This document shows positions 36,339 through 47,682 of a DNA stretch of 64,000 nt, in pieces. The stretch lies in the NCBI RefSeq assembly GCF_042477335.2, contig NC_091248.1, positions 117,270,501 to 117,334,500 of the forward strand, read 5' to 3'. Every line of letters begins with the position of its first letter. The first letter of the stretch is position 1. The notes below the pieces were generated by a model. That model was not told where the DNA came from. It saw only the letters and a program-made list of their open reading frames with translations, and made no database searches. The position numbers and the translations under genes are program-made. Origin of the DNA: Ovis canadensis (Eukaryota > Chordata > Mammalia > Artiodactyla > Bovidae).

Positions 36339-38041
36339 TCATATTCTCAACAGACATCCTTCTGTACCTCTCCTGTTTCAGAGGCATAAAGATAAAACAT
36401 GCCTCCATTTTAATTGCCCAGAACTGACTCTCCCTGGATTGTGAGACGAGTCTACATAACAGACTTAATGCAGGAAGGGCAGAAACATAACACTGGAGCC
36501 CAGTGGTTACACTTTGGGGGCCTATTTTAGCTGCTTCGAGATTCTTAAAATTTGACACAGATACAGACATTTTGATTAGTCAGAGCCCCAGATTCTGCCT
36601 GTGTTATCTGTTGTTTAATTAAAGATATTAATTGAGCTAATTAAAAAGGATTCATGGCGAAGTGTTATCTGCATCTGCTCTTCTTCGTTTCACTCAGGTC
36701 CCAGAAAACAGAACAGCCCTTGTTCCTCTAGTCCTCACTCCACTTCGGGAAGTGGAGAAATAGTCCCTTCAGGAGGCAATCTCAAGTGAGAGGACCCCTC
36801 CGTCAGGCCCAAAGGTGGGGTTAACAGTCACTCAGCACAGTTATACACAACAAAATCAGAAATTAGGAGTAACTCTTTCTCCCCCATGGTCTCAAAGCTC
36901 CTCTTTCCTTTCTTGGCTCAATACAAAGAGGCTCAAAAGAACTCATTTCCAGGTCTCGAACACAGGGAACGCGATTACCACCGATGCATTCACAAATAAC
37001 TAACCATTCGGTGGTCCTAGGAACTGTGACAAAGCATTTTTGCTTATGTAAGATTCCTCATTCAAAGTTGGGAGCAACGTATCAGCAAAGTGCCAGGATT
37101 CGTCGGGACCTCCTCAAAGCCTCATTCTATAGGACTGGCCTTGATGAAGATATGTACTCAAATGAAATGCAATAGGCAGTTACCTCTGCCAATCAACAAA
37201 TGGCAAATACAATTAAAGAGTGTAAATCTAAACTTTGATATGTATTTTGAATAACCAAATAACTATTAAGCTTTTCCTATGTGGAGAGGCTTTTTCCCCC
37301 CTCTTTCTAGAACAAGATGAAACCTTCCACATGTTCTTCCATTGAGAAAGCCAAAGTTGCATTTCACGGACAAGGTGAAGGGGTTCTTGGAGCTGTAGCA
37401 CCAGAAGAAGGAAAATGCAGTTGATGGCTTCTTTTTGAATCATCAGGCTCTACAATCTATCATTTGGTTTCTCACTAGTAGCTTTTTAAATTCCCAAACA
37501 GTCTTAGTATTCCTGTTGTTAATATTACTATTAAAAGAAGTTTCTAAGGAAGAAAACGAGGGTGAAAATCAAGCAGTTAATAAAATGTCTTCAAAACTCT
37601 TTTTCTCAGAAAACAAAGCAGCAGGTTCATCGTACAAACCAGTCTGAGTCACATCTTCCCACGGAAATACTAGGTTCCTTTAATCCCTACACCATCTACA
37701 CATTTTCATCTTTCACCTTAAAAAAAAAAAAAAGAGAGAGACTAACTTAGGAATTTCATTAGCTTAGAATTGTGGTTGGTCTTTTGTGAAGTGCTGCTGG
37801 CTTTTGGCCAAAAGTACATAAATTTCAACTGAATCCAGGTGGTCACAAAACTGCCAACGTATGAAAAGCATCATGGGCTGTCACGTGACTTGGGGCATCT
37901 TCTAAAATTGCAACCTGTTCCCTTAGTTGGGCCCCTCGCCCCAGAGATGCTCCTCCTCTTAAAACACCTGCTCAGTTGACTTCCTTTTAGTCTTGCTTCC
38001 ACAGGAAGCGGATACTTGGCAAATGTGCAAGGCGAGGCTGA

Positions 38042-38293
38042 TCAGCTGTGGAAGTTCTGCACGGCGGTCTGCTTTTGCGAGAGCCGGAGGAGCTCCTCGC
38101 GGATCGCTTTGATGAGAGAGGCTGAGGAGTGGCTGGGCTGGAGGTCTTCCGTGGAACTGGTGGGGTAGGCCAATCCAGCACCCGACAGCCCCCTGTGAGG
38201 GAGGTTCCCGGGAGGAGCTGAGGGCTCCCGGCCTGAAGTCCTTGGCACCTGGAACAGCGGTGATGAATACTCCTGATGTCCGAGCACATGTGT
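38042..38293 (-). CDS. KIAA1549: KIAA1549 last coding exon (C-terminus)
   Basis: The exon encodes the final 83 residues of KIAA1549 and its TGA stop (38044-38042). KIAA1549 (UPF0606 family) is a large two-pass membrane protein of about 1,950 residues in human; this is the end of its cytosolic tail. On the - strand the acceptor reads TTTTTCAG (AG at 38295-38294), and the exon starts in phase 0, fitting the upstream exon. The product opens [15 protein letters not shown], continues [20 protein letters not shown], and ends with a probable amphipathic helix ([20 protein letters not shown]) before QNFHS. This matches the human C-terminus as I recall it, apart from scattered substitutions. No break is seen. 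The gene is known for the KIAA1549-BRAF fusion in human pilocytic astrocytoma and for recessive retinitis pigmentosa; neither can be read from this sequence. Confidence 0.96.
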   Translation of the reverse strand, partial: THVLGHQEYSSPLFQVPRTSGREPSAPPGNLPHRGLSGAGLAYPTSSTEDLQPSHSSASLIKAIREELLRLSQKQTAVQNFHS

Positions 38294-38332
38294 CTGAAAA
38301 ACCACAGCAAACACAGGAAAACAGGAGGGAAG

Positions 38333-38553
38333 ATCAGAGGCAAACTGGCATCTGATGCTCTCCATCCACCTCCCAACCAACAACTCAGCCTCCCACCACC
38401 AGAATGCAAAGATATAACTGCAGAGAAATTGTGCAAGGGAAAGTAGTCCAATAAAGAAGCCCCTGAACTTAATTTAACAAGGGCCTATACACACTTCATT
38501 AAAGACAGAAAGAATGAACGTGCAGTGGGCCCCACTGGCTAATCCCTGGGCTG
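38333..38553. repeat. 221-bp duplication, copy A
   Basis: Starts ATCAGAGGCAAACTGGCATC and ends TAATCCCTGGGCTG. Copy B at 39375-39595 has the same length and differs at only two bases by my alignment (AAAGATATAACT against GAAGATATGACT). Copy A lies 38 bases upstream of the last-exon 3' splice site. Confidence 0.95.
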
Positions 38554-39247
38554 CCACGTGTGCAAGGAGAGTGGGCCACTGGGGAACCAGGAAGGGCCCT
38601 GCAGAGCTGGACAGGGAGGAAGGCTGGAGCATCCCAGAGAGGGCAAGGTCTGATGCGGATGTCTGCTCAGAGCGATAAGCAGAAACTGGCAGACGGACTG
38701 ACGGGAAGAGCAACTGCCTTTGCTCTGAGTCTGGAACCCAAGGAAGGGGTGACGAGAACACATATGGGGCCTGTGGAACCGCAACAAGATCACAAAGTCA
38801 TCTTCCACCTCATCTGTCTGTCTGTGTGTCTATGTGTCAGTGCTCCGCACAGCTTTGTTTTTTTCTAAGCTATCTGCACAAAAGCATACACTAGCTTTGC
38901 TGACACTGGCAAAATATGGATTAACTGGACATTCCTTTGATAAGAATTATACTTTTCAGTGATTTTTTTTCATATTTTTTCAGTGAAAAAAATCTCTTTA
39001 TACACACATGCACACACTACATCTGTGACTTCACTTGTGGTAAGAGCAACTTGATAGCCTGGTAAACAGGACATTTGAGCCCTGGAATAACTTCCACATT
39101 TCACTTCTGCAAACTGTGACCAAGAGGCCCTCAAAAAGTGCACATTGTATATGATGGGAAAACCCAAAACAATGCAGGAAACTAAGCCAGGCACAGAAAA
39201 AGCAAAATGTCAGCAAAGGTAAAGTACAGACCTGAGGCTGTAATGCA

Positions 39248-39374
39248 TCCATGCAAAGTCTCTTCAGTCATGTCCAACTCTCTATGACCCCATGAACTGT
39301 AGCCCACCAGGCTCCTCTGTCCATGGGATTCTCCAGGCAAGAATACTGGAGTGGGGCGCCATTTCCTTCTTGCC
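39248..39374 (-). repeat. BovA SINE, truncated at the duplication
   Basis: Antisense BovA running into CCATTTCCTTCTTGCC, where the normal continuation is replaced by duplication copy B. Confidence 0.88.
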
Positions 39375-39595
39375 ATCAGAGGCAAACTGGCATCTGATGC
39401 TCTCCATCCACCTCCCAACCAACAACTCAGCCTCCCACCACCAGAATGCGAAGATATGACTGCAGAGAAATTGTGCAAGGGAAAGTAGTCCAATAAAGAA
39501 GCCCCTGAACTTAATTTAACAAGGGCCTATACACACTTCATTAAAGACAGAAAGAATGAACGTGCAGTGGGCCCCACTGGCTAATCCCTGGGCTG
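39375..39595. repeat. 221-bp duplication, copy B
   Basis: Second copy in the same orientation, 1,042 bp away, in the same intron. A truncated BovA (39248-39374) joins it directly on the left. Confidence 0.95.
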
Positions 39596-39659
39596 ATTTC
39601 AATGCCAATAGTCTTCCAGTCTGGTCAGAGGGAATTTGCCATCTACAGGCTGTAAGAAT

Positions 39660-39878
39660 GACTTCCCAGGTGGCGCTAGTGGTAAAGAACCTGCCTGCTA
39701 ATGCAGCAGAAAAAAGAGAGCCGGGTTTGATCCCTAGGTGGGGAAGATCCCCTGGAGGAGGGCGTGGTAACCCACTTCAGTATTCTTGCTTGGAGAATCC
39801 CATGAACAGTGGAGCCTGGCGGGCTATAGTCCATAGGGTCACAAAGAGTCAGACACAACTGAAGCAACTTAGCATGCA
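39660..39878 (+). repeat. Bov-tA SINE
   Basis: Sense: GACTTCCCAGGTGGCGCTAG to GAAGCAACTTAGCATGCATG. Confidence 0.9.
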
Positions 39879-40150
39879 TGCACAACTGTGTGAAAAGAAA
39901 AATACACTCGGAGGAAAAAAGTGACGGAGGTTAAAACTTCATGCAGGTTTTAAATCGAGATCTCCCATGCAGAAGCAGCAGCAGCTATACCATTTACCAT
40001 TTGAACCATGCTTAAGTGGTCTTAAATACATTCACACTATCATGCAGCCTTCACATCATTTGTCCCCATAGCTCTTTTCATCTTATAAAACTGAAATCCA
40101 TATCCATCGTGTCTGAATTCTCAACGACGATCCCAACACGAGATACTCAC

Positions 40151-40296
40151 AGCCTCTCTCCGGCCAGCTTCGTCCTCCCCGTAGGCAGGCCAGCCTGGCC
40201 CCCCATACTGGCCGCCTCTGCTCGGTGGGATTTCCACTGGCTGAGCTCCGATTCTGCTGGCGATTCCCACCTGCGTCAGGTGCTGGATCTGAGAGC
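40151..40296 (-). CDS. KIAA1549: KIAA1549 penultimate coding exon
   Basis: A 146-nt exon between acceptor CCTCCAG (AG at 40298-40297) and donor GTGAGT (40150-40145). It completes a split glycine codon from the upstream exon (G then GC), reads [20 protein letters not shown], then a Pro/Gly-rich stretch ([20 protein letters not shown]), and ends DEAGRREA in phase 0, so it joins the last exon exactly. The segment is predicted disordered and cytosolic (inference from composition). The phases and the family-specific wording make this a secure call. Confidence 0.96.
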
Positions 40297-43253
40297 CTGG
40301 AGGAACACAGGGAGGGGCCCAGTGAACATCAGCAGGGGAGCTGAAGGCTGCTCAGGTGAGATACTCTGGTTCTGACCTCGGCATGCCTTGGGGACACGAG
40401 CATTGTTCAAATGTGGCACCAATTCTACCCCCAGAAAAGACACTTCCTAAGAAAACCAGACCTGAGCTTCTGGGCTTGTGGGCTTTTACTTTCAATACAG
40501 TGGCTATTAGTGATGTTCCTATTTTCCTGGTCAGACATCAAAGGACGGGGAATAAAGGGGATAATGGAGGGCCCTTCCATTCATTTCTGTAGAGGCTACA
40601 GATAATGGGGACCTTATTCATTCAGAAAAAAAGGAGTGAAAAGTTTTGGAGCCATAAAGAAACTGAAACTTGGTTCTTACTTGCTTATGATTTTCAGACT
40701 CATAAGGAAATGAAAGTGCAATATGCCTTTAAAAAAAACAAACAGGCAGAGTGTGCATTTGAGTTCAAAATGTTAAAGTACATTTTTGTTATACTCACAT
40801 TGTTTTCATAATCTAGTCATATCATAATTAAAAATTTAAAACTATCCATGACAAACGGGCACTTGCCAAGAGCATGTGCCAGCGACCGAGCAGCACGGGC
40901 ATGTCACCTGCCTCTGCGGAGACCGAACCCTGTGCTGCCGCGGCTGCTGACCTTCAACACCCCAAGGGAGTTCAGGGCGGAGTGAGGCGCTCTGTGCTCC
41001 AGGGAATCTGGTGGAGCAAGTCTTTAGATAGTTAGGTATTTTTAGGAACTGATTTCATGATCCCAATCTTTGCATCTCCTCATATCTAGAAAAGCACTAA
41101 ATCCCTTCATGATGACATCAGCTCCTGGGGACTAGCAGAAAACCTCTTGTAAAGTAAGTGCCTGGTTGCACTGAACTCCCCTTTCACCAAAATCATATAT
41201 TCACCTTCCCCCACGGCCTCTTTGGAGCAGTCTCTCAGAGCCATCTGAGGTGCTCTCTCCCAGGCTATAGTCCTCATTTTGCCCCAAATAAAACTCACCT
41301 CTCAAGTTGTGCCTCTTTTTCAGTCAACAAAGCCACCCACTCACCCTCTTCATCGAGGTATACTGAAGCAAAGACAGATGTCTAGCACGCATTCTACACT
41401 CAGGCACGCCATAGCCTTGTGTGGCTGTGAAAGCTAGCCTTTAAATAACATATTTTAATCACCCGTCAACTTTGGCATATGGAAATAACCCTATTCAACA
41501 GATCGAGGGAGAAAAAAACCAGATCTTTAAATGCTCTGAAATAAAACATTGATTTCCAAATGCACCTAGGATTGTCTCATTCATCTGGGATGCTCAGGCT
41601 AGTCCCACAAAGGTTCAGGGTTTTCCAGAGGTAAGACCTCTCCATCTTCAAGGCTGTTCCTACTCTAGTTACCTAATTAACAGCCTCTGTTAATCAAATA
41701 CCTTTTTTAAAAATGTACTCTACAGGAGCCCTTGTCATGAAGCATTTGCTACTGAAGATTCCTAACACTATTAAAATTATTAGAACTATCAGACAATGGA
41801 CATTGCCCAAGAGACATTGTTTGAGCAAATCTTGCAAAGGACGGAAATGCAGCACAGTGCCCGTCATCACTTGTAAAGGCTCAGACAACTGCACAGGGAG
41901 AAAAGCATACCTTTGTGTTAGACTTGCAACAGCAGTTGAAATCATAGTTGAGACACAATTCTGTATTTTGCTTTGTTCACTTAACCAGACAGCACAGGCT
42001 CCCTCGTGATTCAAGTCACCCATCACCCCCCAGCAGGCAGGGGTTTGCATTCCAGCTCAACCACTGACAAGCCTGTGACCTTGGACACCCAGTAATCACT
42101 CCAGTTGAGACTCAATGCCTCACTTTTCAAATGGAGATTTTTTTTAAAAATCTATCTCACAGTGCTATTTCAAGGATTAAAAGAGATAAAATAGGTCAAG
42201 TACCAAATGCATAGGAGGCAATCAGGAAATCTTAAATTCCCTTTTCTTGGCTCTGAGCTCTTCATTTTAGATGGCTGTACAAGTTTACTCGCTGATGCCC
42301 GTATAACTCGGTATTGAGGGAGCTCACAGTTGTTTGCTATTCTGAATAATGCTTCAATAAACATCCTTGCACATGTAGTTTTTCTCCAATATTTTGGATC
42401 TCTTCAGGGGACAGGGAAGAGCCCATATTCCCAAATTACCAAATCAAAGGCTTATAAAGTTATATTGCCAAGCTGCTTTCCAAAAATTTAATGATTTACA
42501 CCATCACCAGAAATAAGAGTAGTAATAATAATAATGGCAGCTAATATGTATTACAATTTATGATATTCCAGGCACTATTTTAAGCACTTTATATCTGTTA
42601 TCTTCTAAGACTGTTCTTCTAATGAGGATTTGAAAGAGCAGGTAGAAAAGACCTAGAACCGTTTCACATTGCCACCAGCTTCCCCTGACCTTCCACTGCC
42701 GACTCTGCCCAGGAGTGACTGCAGAGAAGGGACAGGCTTAGAGGCATGAGGAAATGACAAGGACGTTTCAGAAAAGAGAAGAAGATAAAGGAAGAAGGGG
42801 AAGAATGAGGGAGGTAAGGCTCGAGGACAAAACCGTGGTTGTACCCTCCCAGAAGCGACCAAATAAAACACACATCTCCCTGTAGCCCCTGTGGATCAAC
42901 TTTAGAAACTGCCTTCTTTAAAATAAACGCTTGTTTTCATGCCACCGTAAGCACTCAGAAATAGGTGTTTCTGTTCACTCTAAGTTTTCAGAAACGTTTT
43001 CCCTGGAAGCCATGTGCTGGGAATTTCACACAAAGGGACTGTTTTCGAGACTCTGACTCAGAAACAAATCGGAGGCCCCACGTCTTGGGATCTCAGCCAC
43101 TCTGTCCTTTCCCACCTCCCAGCCATGCATCTCCCAGAGGACCCAAAGGAACACAGCTCTCACAGCCAGAAGAGGCCAGGGCTGGGATTCTGACACCCTG
43201 AAGTCTAAAGTGCTCTCTGCACAATTCAGCCAGAAAGAAATGCCCACGTGTAC
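40297..43253 (-). other. KIAA1549: KIAA1549 intron with MIR-class repeats
   Basis: Intron between the 161-nt and 146-nt exons. It has a MIR at about 42,045-42,230 and a MIR-like segment at about 42,510-42,612; the rest is unique sequence with no young SINE. Confidence 0.8.
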
Positions 43254-43414
43254 CTGTGGTGCCCCCAACAGGCCGAGGCCGAGCCACTGACGGCCCCTCC
43301 TCAGAGTAGATCCCTCGGGCAGCAAATGAGGTGGCTTCAGACGATGCTTGGGGCTGTGGGGGCTCGGGAGGCACCAGCTCGGAAGACTGCAGCAAACCAG
43401 GTCCGAAACCGGGT
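43254..43414 (-). CDS. KIAA1549: KIAA1549 coding exon, proline-rich tail segment
   Basis: A 161-nt exon. The acceptor CGCCTTCAG ends at 43415 and the donor GTACAC begins at 43253, a weaker donor than the others. One base completes an arginine codon split with the 47-nt exon; the last base starts the glycine codon shared with the next exon. The product runs [20 protein letters not shown], then [20 protein letters not shown], then [12 protein letters not shown]. It is proline- and serine-rich, probably disordered. The match to the human KIAA1549 tail is clear from memory, with the usual divergence in the serine/alanine part. Confidence 0.95.
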
Positions 43415-43754
43415 CTGAAGGCGAAGCACATCCAAACATTAGGACCACACTTGCCTGGTTCTGGTATTTTATTAGGTCCACCCTCAGCCCTGAAGCAATG
43501 TAAGACTTCTGTGTCCGCTGGCTTATTAGCCATCGCCTCTCCCAGAACATGGGCTCCCTGAGGACAGGGACTCTATTCGCTCCCTGACAAATCTCCTGTG
43601 CTACAGCCTGTATATATACCATCCAGTACACATGCTGGAACACAGCTGATGCTTGACAAATCTGCCGGATGACTGGAGAAAAAAATGCTCTAGTTTACAG
43701 ACCCAAAAAGGGTGCATCTCAATCTCCAGGGCCAGTTCATCTCCAGCAGTCGAC

Positions 43755-43912
43755 TAAAGGAGTGGATCTCAACCCTGGCTGTATATTAGGGTTACCTGGG
43801 GAACCCACACCACACCCCAGACCTCCCCAAAATAGAATCTTTAGACATGGGACCCACACCATGGTAGTTTTTAAAGCTCCACTGACGTTCCTGAGTTTCA
43901 TCAAGGCTGAAA
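43755..43912. mobile_element. hAT-Charlie-type short element (MER20-like)
   Basis: GTGGATCTCAACCCTGGCTG at the left and TTTTTAAAGCTCCACTGACG to the right resemble nonautonomous hAT elements of mammals. Confidence 0.5.
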
Positions 43913-43991
43913 ACTAGTGTTCTAAAGCAGTGGTTCTCAAACCATTTAGTCTCAGGACGTACTTGCATTCATGAAAATAAGGACTCACAAG

Positions 43992-44291
43992 TGAAAGTCA
44001 CTCAGTAGTGTCCGACTCTTTGCGGCCCCATGCGCTATTCTATGGAATTCTCCAGGCCAGAATACTGGAGTGGGTAGCCTTTCCCTTTTCCAGGGGATCT
44101 TCCCAACTCAGGGATCAAACCCAGGTCTCCCGAATTGCAGGCGGATCCTTTATCAGCTGAGCCACAAGGGAAGCTCAAGAATACTGGAGTGGGTAGCCTA
44201 TCCCTTCGCCAGTGGATCGTCCTGATCCAGTAATTGAACCAGGGTCTCCTGCATTGCAGGCGGATTCTTTACCAACTGAGCTAAGAGGGAA
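43992..44291 (-). repeat. Composite Bov-tA: full copy fused to partial copy
   Basis: Antisense SINE 43992-44176 is followed without spacer by a second tRNA-head half (44177-44291). GGACTCACAAG and GGATTCACAAG flank the pair, so it behaves as one insertion. Confidence 0.85.
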
Positions 44292-44315
44292 GGATTCACA
44301 AGAGCTTTTGTTTAT

Positions 44316-44524
44316 TTGGTTTCCCTGGTGGCTCAGATGGTTAAGAATCCGCCTGCAATGCAGGAGACTGGGGTTCAGTCCCTGGCTCCGGATGATCCCC
44401 TGAAGGACGGTATGGCAACCCATTCCAGTATTCTTGCCTGGAGAATTCCATGGACAGAGGAACTTGGCAGGCTATGGTCCACGGGGTCACAAAGAGTCAG
44501 ACACAACTGAGTAACTAATGCTTT
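44316..44524 (+). repeat. Bov-tA SINE, opposite orientation
   Basis: Sense SINE with 17-bp duplications, CAAGAGCTTTTGTTTAT and CAAGAGTTCTTGTTTAT, two mismatches. Confidence 0.9.
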
Positions 44525-44663
44525 CAAGAGTTCTTGTTTATGTGGAGCATATCTATAGATAAATATCATGTTCAAAATTAAAACAGAGCAAATGAAAAAT
44601 TCATTTAAAAATAACAATATTAAACCTATTACATATCAACATTTTTCACAGAATTAACTAATC

Positions 44664-44776
44664 CTAGAGTGGGTAGCTATTCCCTTCTCCATGGAATCTT
44701 CCCGACACAGGGATCAAATCTGGGTCTCTTGCATTGCAGGTGGATTCTTTACCATCTGAGCCACCAGAGAAGCTCA
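44664..44776 (-). repeat. Bov-tA SINE, partial
   Basis: Antisense: GAGTGGGTAGCTATTCCC to GCCACCAGAGAAGCTC. A run of about 14 C residues follows near 44,795. Confidence 0.85.
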
Positions 44777-45586
44777 TATTTTCCCACATGCCCGCCCCCC
44801 CCCCCCCGCCAAATTTAATGAGAAGTGTTCTACGTTTTTAAAATTTTTTCCTTAACAGAAGATATCTAGATTCTCTTACACTTTGTATTCAATCGGTTTC
44901 CATCAGTTATTTTACGAAGAAAAGCATAAATATGTAGTTGGAAAAAGGAGGAAGATTTTAATAGCCTACCAAATAATATTCAAATAGTATTTCCGTTAAA
45001 TATTCTTCTCTGAAACCACACCAAAACTCAACAATATTTCCTATGAAGGTTAGTGGCAATATTGACTCTGAAACTATCTGAACTTTTCATCTTCTGTTAT
45101 GCTAAAACTACTGGTCTTCCTTGCACTTTGAATAGACTCATGCATGATTGGATGACATTGCTCATTTGGAAAATAATGGTTCACTGCATTATGCAGACTT
45201 TCTTGATATTGACACATTTTATTTTACAGTAACCCAAAATCACATTCATTAATATCACCATTGAGCTCATCAGAAAAGGCTTTAAGTACTAGGAAACCGT
45301 CCATTTTACCATGGCAGACAAGTTTGTAAAATTTTCATTTCCAATTGAAAACTCAATCTGATCACTGGCAATAACTGCTGTCAGTTGTTTTCCTGCCCAC
45401 TGCTCATTTTCAAAGCCAAACACTCAAGCCCACAGGCTGTTTGCTCAAGCAAAAACACGGCAACAGTTAGATCAGTTCTCAACTGCAAGGCCATAATCAG
45501 CAGAAGTGCTTTATATGCATCTCTTCTCCTGTCATCCAGACCGTCAAGAGACTCTAGGGTCTAGGTTTAATAAAATTAATTTGGGG

Positions 45587-45880
45587 GCTTCCCTGGCGGT
45601 CCAGTGGTTAAGAATCCGCCTGCCCATGCAGGGGACACAGGTTTGATCCCTGGTCTGGGAAGATCCCACCGGCCATGCAGCAACTAAGCCCGTGCAGCAC
45701 AATTACTGAGCCCTTGTCTCTAGAGCCCACAGGCCACAGCTACGGAAGCTCGCACACTCTAGAGCCCGTGCTCCACAGCAGGAGAAGCTACTGCCACGAG
45801 GAGCCTCCACACCGCAACGGAGAGTAGCCCCTGCTCTCCACGACCAGAGAAAGCCTGAACAGCCAGTCAAAACAAATGAG
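45587..45880 (+). repeat. Full-length CHR-type SINE
   Basis: Sense: GGCTTCCCTGGCGGTCCAGT, CATGCAGGGGACACAGG, GCAACTAAGCCCGTGCAGC, GAGAGTAGCCCCTGCTC and CAGAGAAAGCCTGAACAGCC. It is the most complete CHR copy here. Confidence 0.88.
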
Positions 45881-46309
45881 TCTTTAAAATTTATTTTTAC
45901 TGCTTCAATGATATACTAACATAAAACTGGCATTTTAAAAAATGCTGTAAAAAATAAAAATAAAAAAATCTGTGATTGCCCAGCAGTGAAGAAGACTGGA
46001 ATGAGTCCTTGAACAGCTAGGTGTCACTGTCTGGATTCGAGTCAAGGCACCACAGCTTCACCCACCACTGCTTTCATACCTCAGTACAAAGGTCAAAGCA
46101 ATGAGAAAAGTCAGAGGACATCTTTGTGTGATTATAAAAATAGCTTTGACCTCACAGACCTCCCTCAACGGGCCTCAAGGACCCTCTAGGGATCTGACAA
46201 TCTCACCCTGAGAACCACTCTCTTAAAGATACTCAAAAATTTAAAAAAGAACGATAGTCTAGTTATAATTCCTTGCAAATGACAGTTAACCAGTAATTAA
46301 TAGATTAAA

Positions 46310-46636
46310 ACTTGGACTGCATGGAGATCCAACCAGTCCATCCTAAAGGAAATCAGTCCTGAATATCCCTTGGAAGAACTGATACTGAAGCTGAAGCTCC
46401 AATACTTTGGCCACCTGATACGAAGAACTGACTCACTGGAAAAGACCCTGATGCTGGGAAAGACTGAAGGCAGGAGGAGAAGGGGATGACAGAGGATGAG
46501 ATGGTTGGATGGCATCAGCAACTCGATGCACATGAGTTTGAGCAAGCTTCAGGAGTTGGTGATGGACAGGGAAACCTGGCATGCTGCAGTCCATGGGGTC
46601 GAAAAGAGTCGGACATGACTGAGCAACTGAACTGAC
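46310..46636 (+). mobile_element. BovB 3' fragment with exact target duplication
   Basis: TAATAGATTAAA flanks both sides (46298-46309 and 46637-46648). The body covers only the BovB 3' end, sense on the window, antisense to KIAA1549. Confidence 0.94.
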
Positions 46637-46648
46637 TAATAGATTAAA

Positions 46649-47439
46649 TCAGTTTGATTAGAAAGTACACCAACCTGCTCTGATTCTACACTGTCATTTC
46701 TGGAGTACAGTCCATAAACTGAAACCCAGGCAACCTGTATTACTCTCTTTAAATAACTGCTGCTATTTTTGACTGACCTCGGAAAGAGGTATCTGACATC
46801 TCTGACCTTAGAGATCTAACAGCTTAACCAATACACACTCCTCCTTCTAGCCCTGTAAACTAGAGCTCAGCTAAATTAATTACAATCTCTGGACCATTAA
46901 CCTAGGAACAAGAGCTTGCCTTTTTATTAATGATTTCTGCTTTATCCAGTCAATTAGCACCCTTCTGCCTATATCTACATCCCTTTCATCCTAAACTGTA
47001 TACTCAGAGAGTTCTGTGTGATCCAAATACTCTAATTTACCTTGGGTGGCCATAAAATTCAGCATCCAAACCAGAACACTTTTGAGAGTGGAATTTACAA
47101 TTATGCTGAACAACAGGAGTATATTAGGATTGAACCAGGCAAAACCAGATCATGTGGTCCCCCTAGCATTAGCTTTTGCCCTGGATCATCTAATCTCCAC
47201 CTGTTCCCTTTACTTTGTTGCTTTTGGACTACAAAGCAGTGCCTGGAGAAGGGGAGAAGGGCTGGGGAAAAATAAAACAAAATCTTCTGAAAATGAGGGC
47301 AAATAAAGAGAAAGTAAGGAGAAAGCAGATAACACCCCTACTTCTGTGTGACTAGAGGGATAGCTGAATCATGCAAGGGATAGTTGAATGTGATTTCTGA
47401 GACTAAGTCTTTATCACAATTCCTTCACTGTAATAAATC
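46649..47439 (-). other. KIAA1549: KIAA1549 intron, unrecognised sequence
   Basis: No repeat or exon seen. Confidence 0.5.
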
Positions 47440-47682
47440 AATTGTCTATTCACACGTGGGTCTGATTATGAATGCTCTTTTCTGTTCTATTGGTCTACTT
47501 GTCTTGCTTTACAGCAACACCACACTCCTCATTCCTTGACAGTAATTTGCAACATTTAGAATATAGCCCTAACATCTTATTCTTCTCTCTTACAGTGTCT
47601 TGGCTACTCTTGGCCCCTTGCATATCCACATATATTTTAGAGTGAGTTCATCAATTTCCACATATTAAAAAATGCAACAGAG

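Larger units (their letters stand above)
32560..38041 (-). other. KIAA1549: KIAA1549 3' UTR (extent inferred)
   Basis: Begins after the stop at 38042. I place its end near 32,560, just past the AATAAA at 32584-32579 on the - strand, about 5.5 kb of UTR. Human KIAA1549 mRNA is about 12 kb with a 3' UTR of similar scale (from memory). The interval has no BovB, Bov-tA or CHR insertion, unlike everything around it; only a probable old MIR (about 35,385-35,510) is seen. Shorter UTR forms could end at another AATAAA (36338-36333). Open frames here look random. Confidence 0.65.
43928..46220 (-). mobile_element. Decayed hAT transposon with TIRs and 8-bp TSD
   Basis: Left end CAGTGGTTCTCA (43928-43939) and right end TGAGAACCACTC (46209-46220) are inverted repeats with one terminal mismatch. 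TTCTAAAG (43920-43927) and TCTTAAAG (46221-46228) give a 6/8 match at the size hAT transposases leave. On the - strand short frames around 45,180-45,300 (for example HNAVNHYFPNE) look like a decayed transposase. Later insertions are a composite Bov-tA, two more Bov-tA copies and a CHR SINE. About 1.5 kb belongs to the element itself. Confidence 0.62.

Noticed and set aside
38042..38451. Upstream extension of the last-exon frame beyond 38,293
   Set aside because: The frame continues into the intron only by chance; TTTTTCAG at 38300-38294 is a good acceptor and phase matches the previous exon.
43026..43643. 205-codon open frame on the - strand overlapping the 161-nt exon
   Set aside because: It is in another frame than the real exon and ignores the splice sites; the correct frame is given by the exon phases.
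44177..44291. Possible tRNA gene (tRNA-like A/B boxes)
   Set aside because: This and the other tRNA-like segments are the heads of Bov-tA or CHR SINEs.
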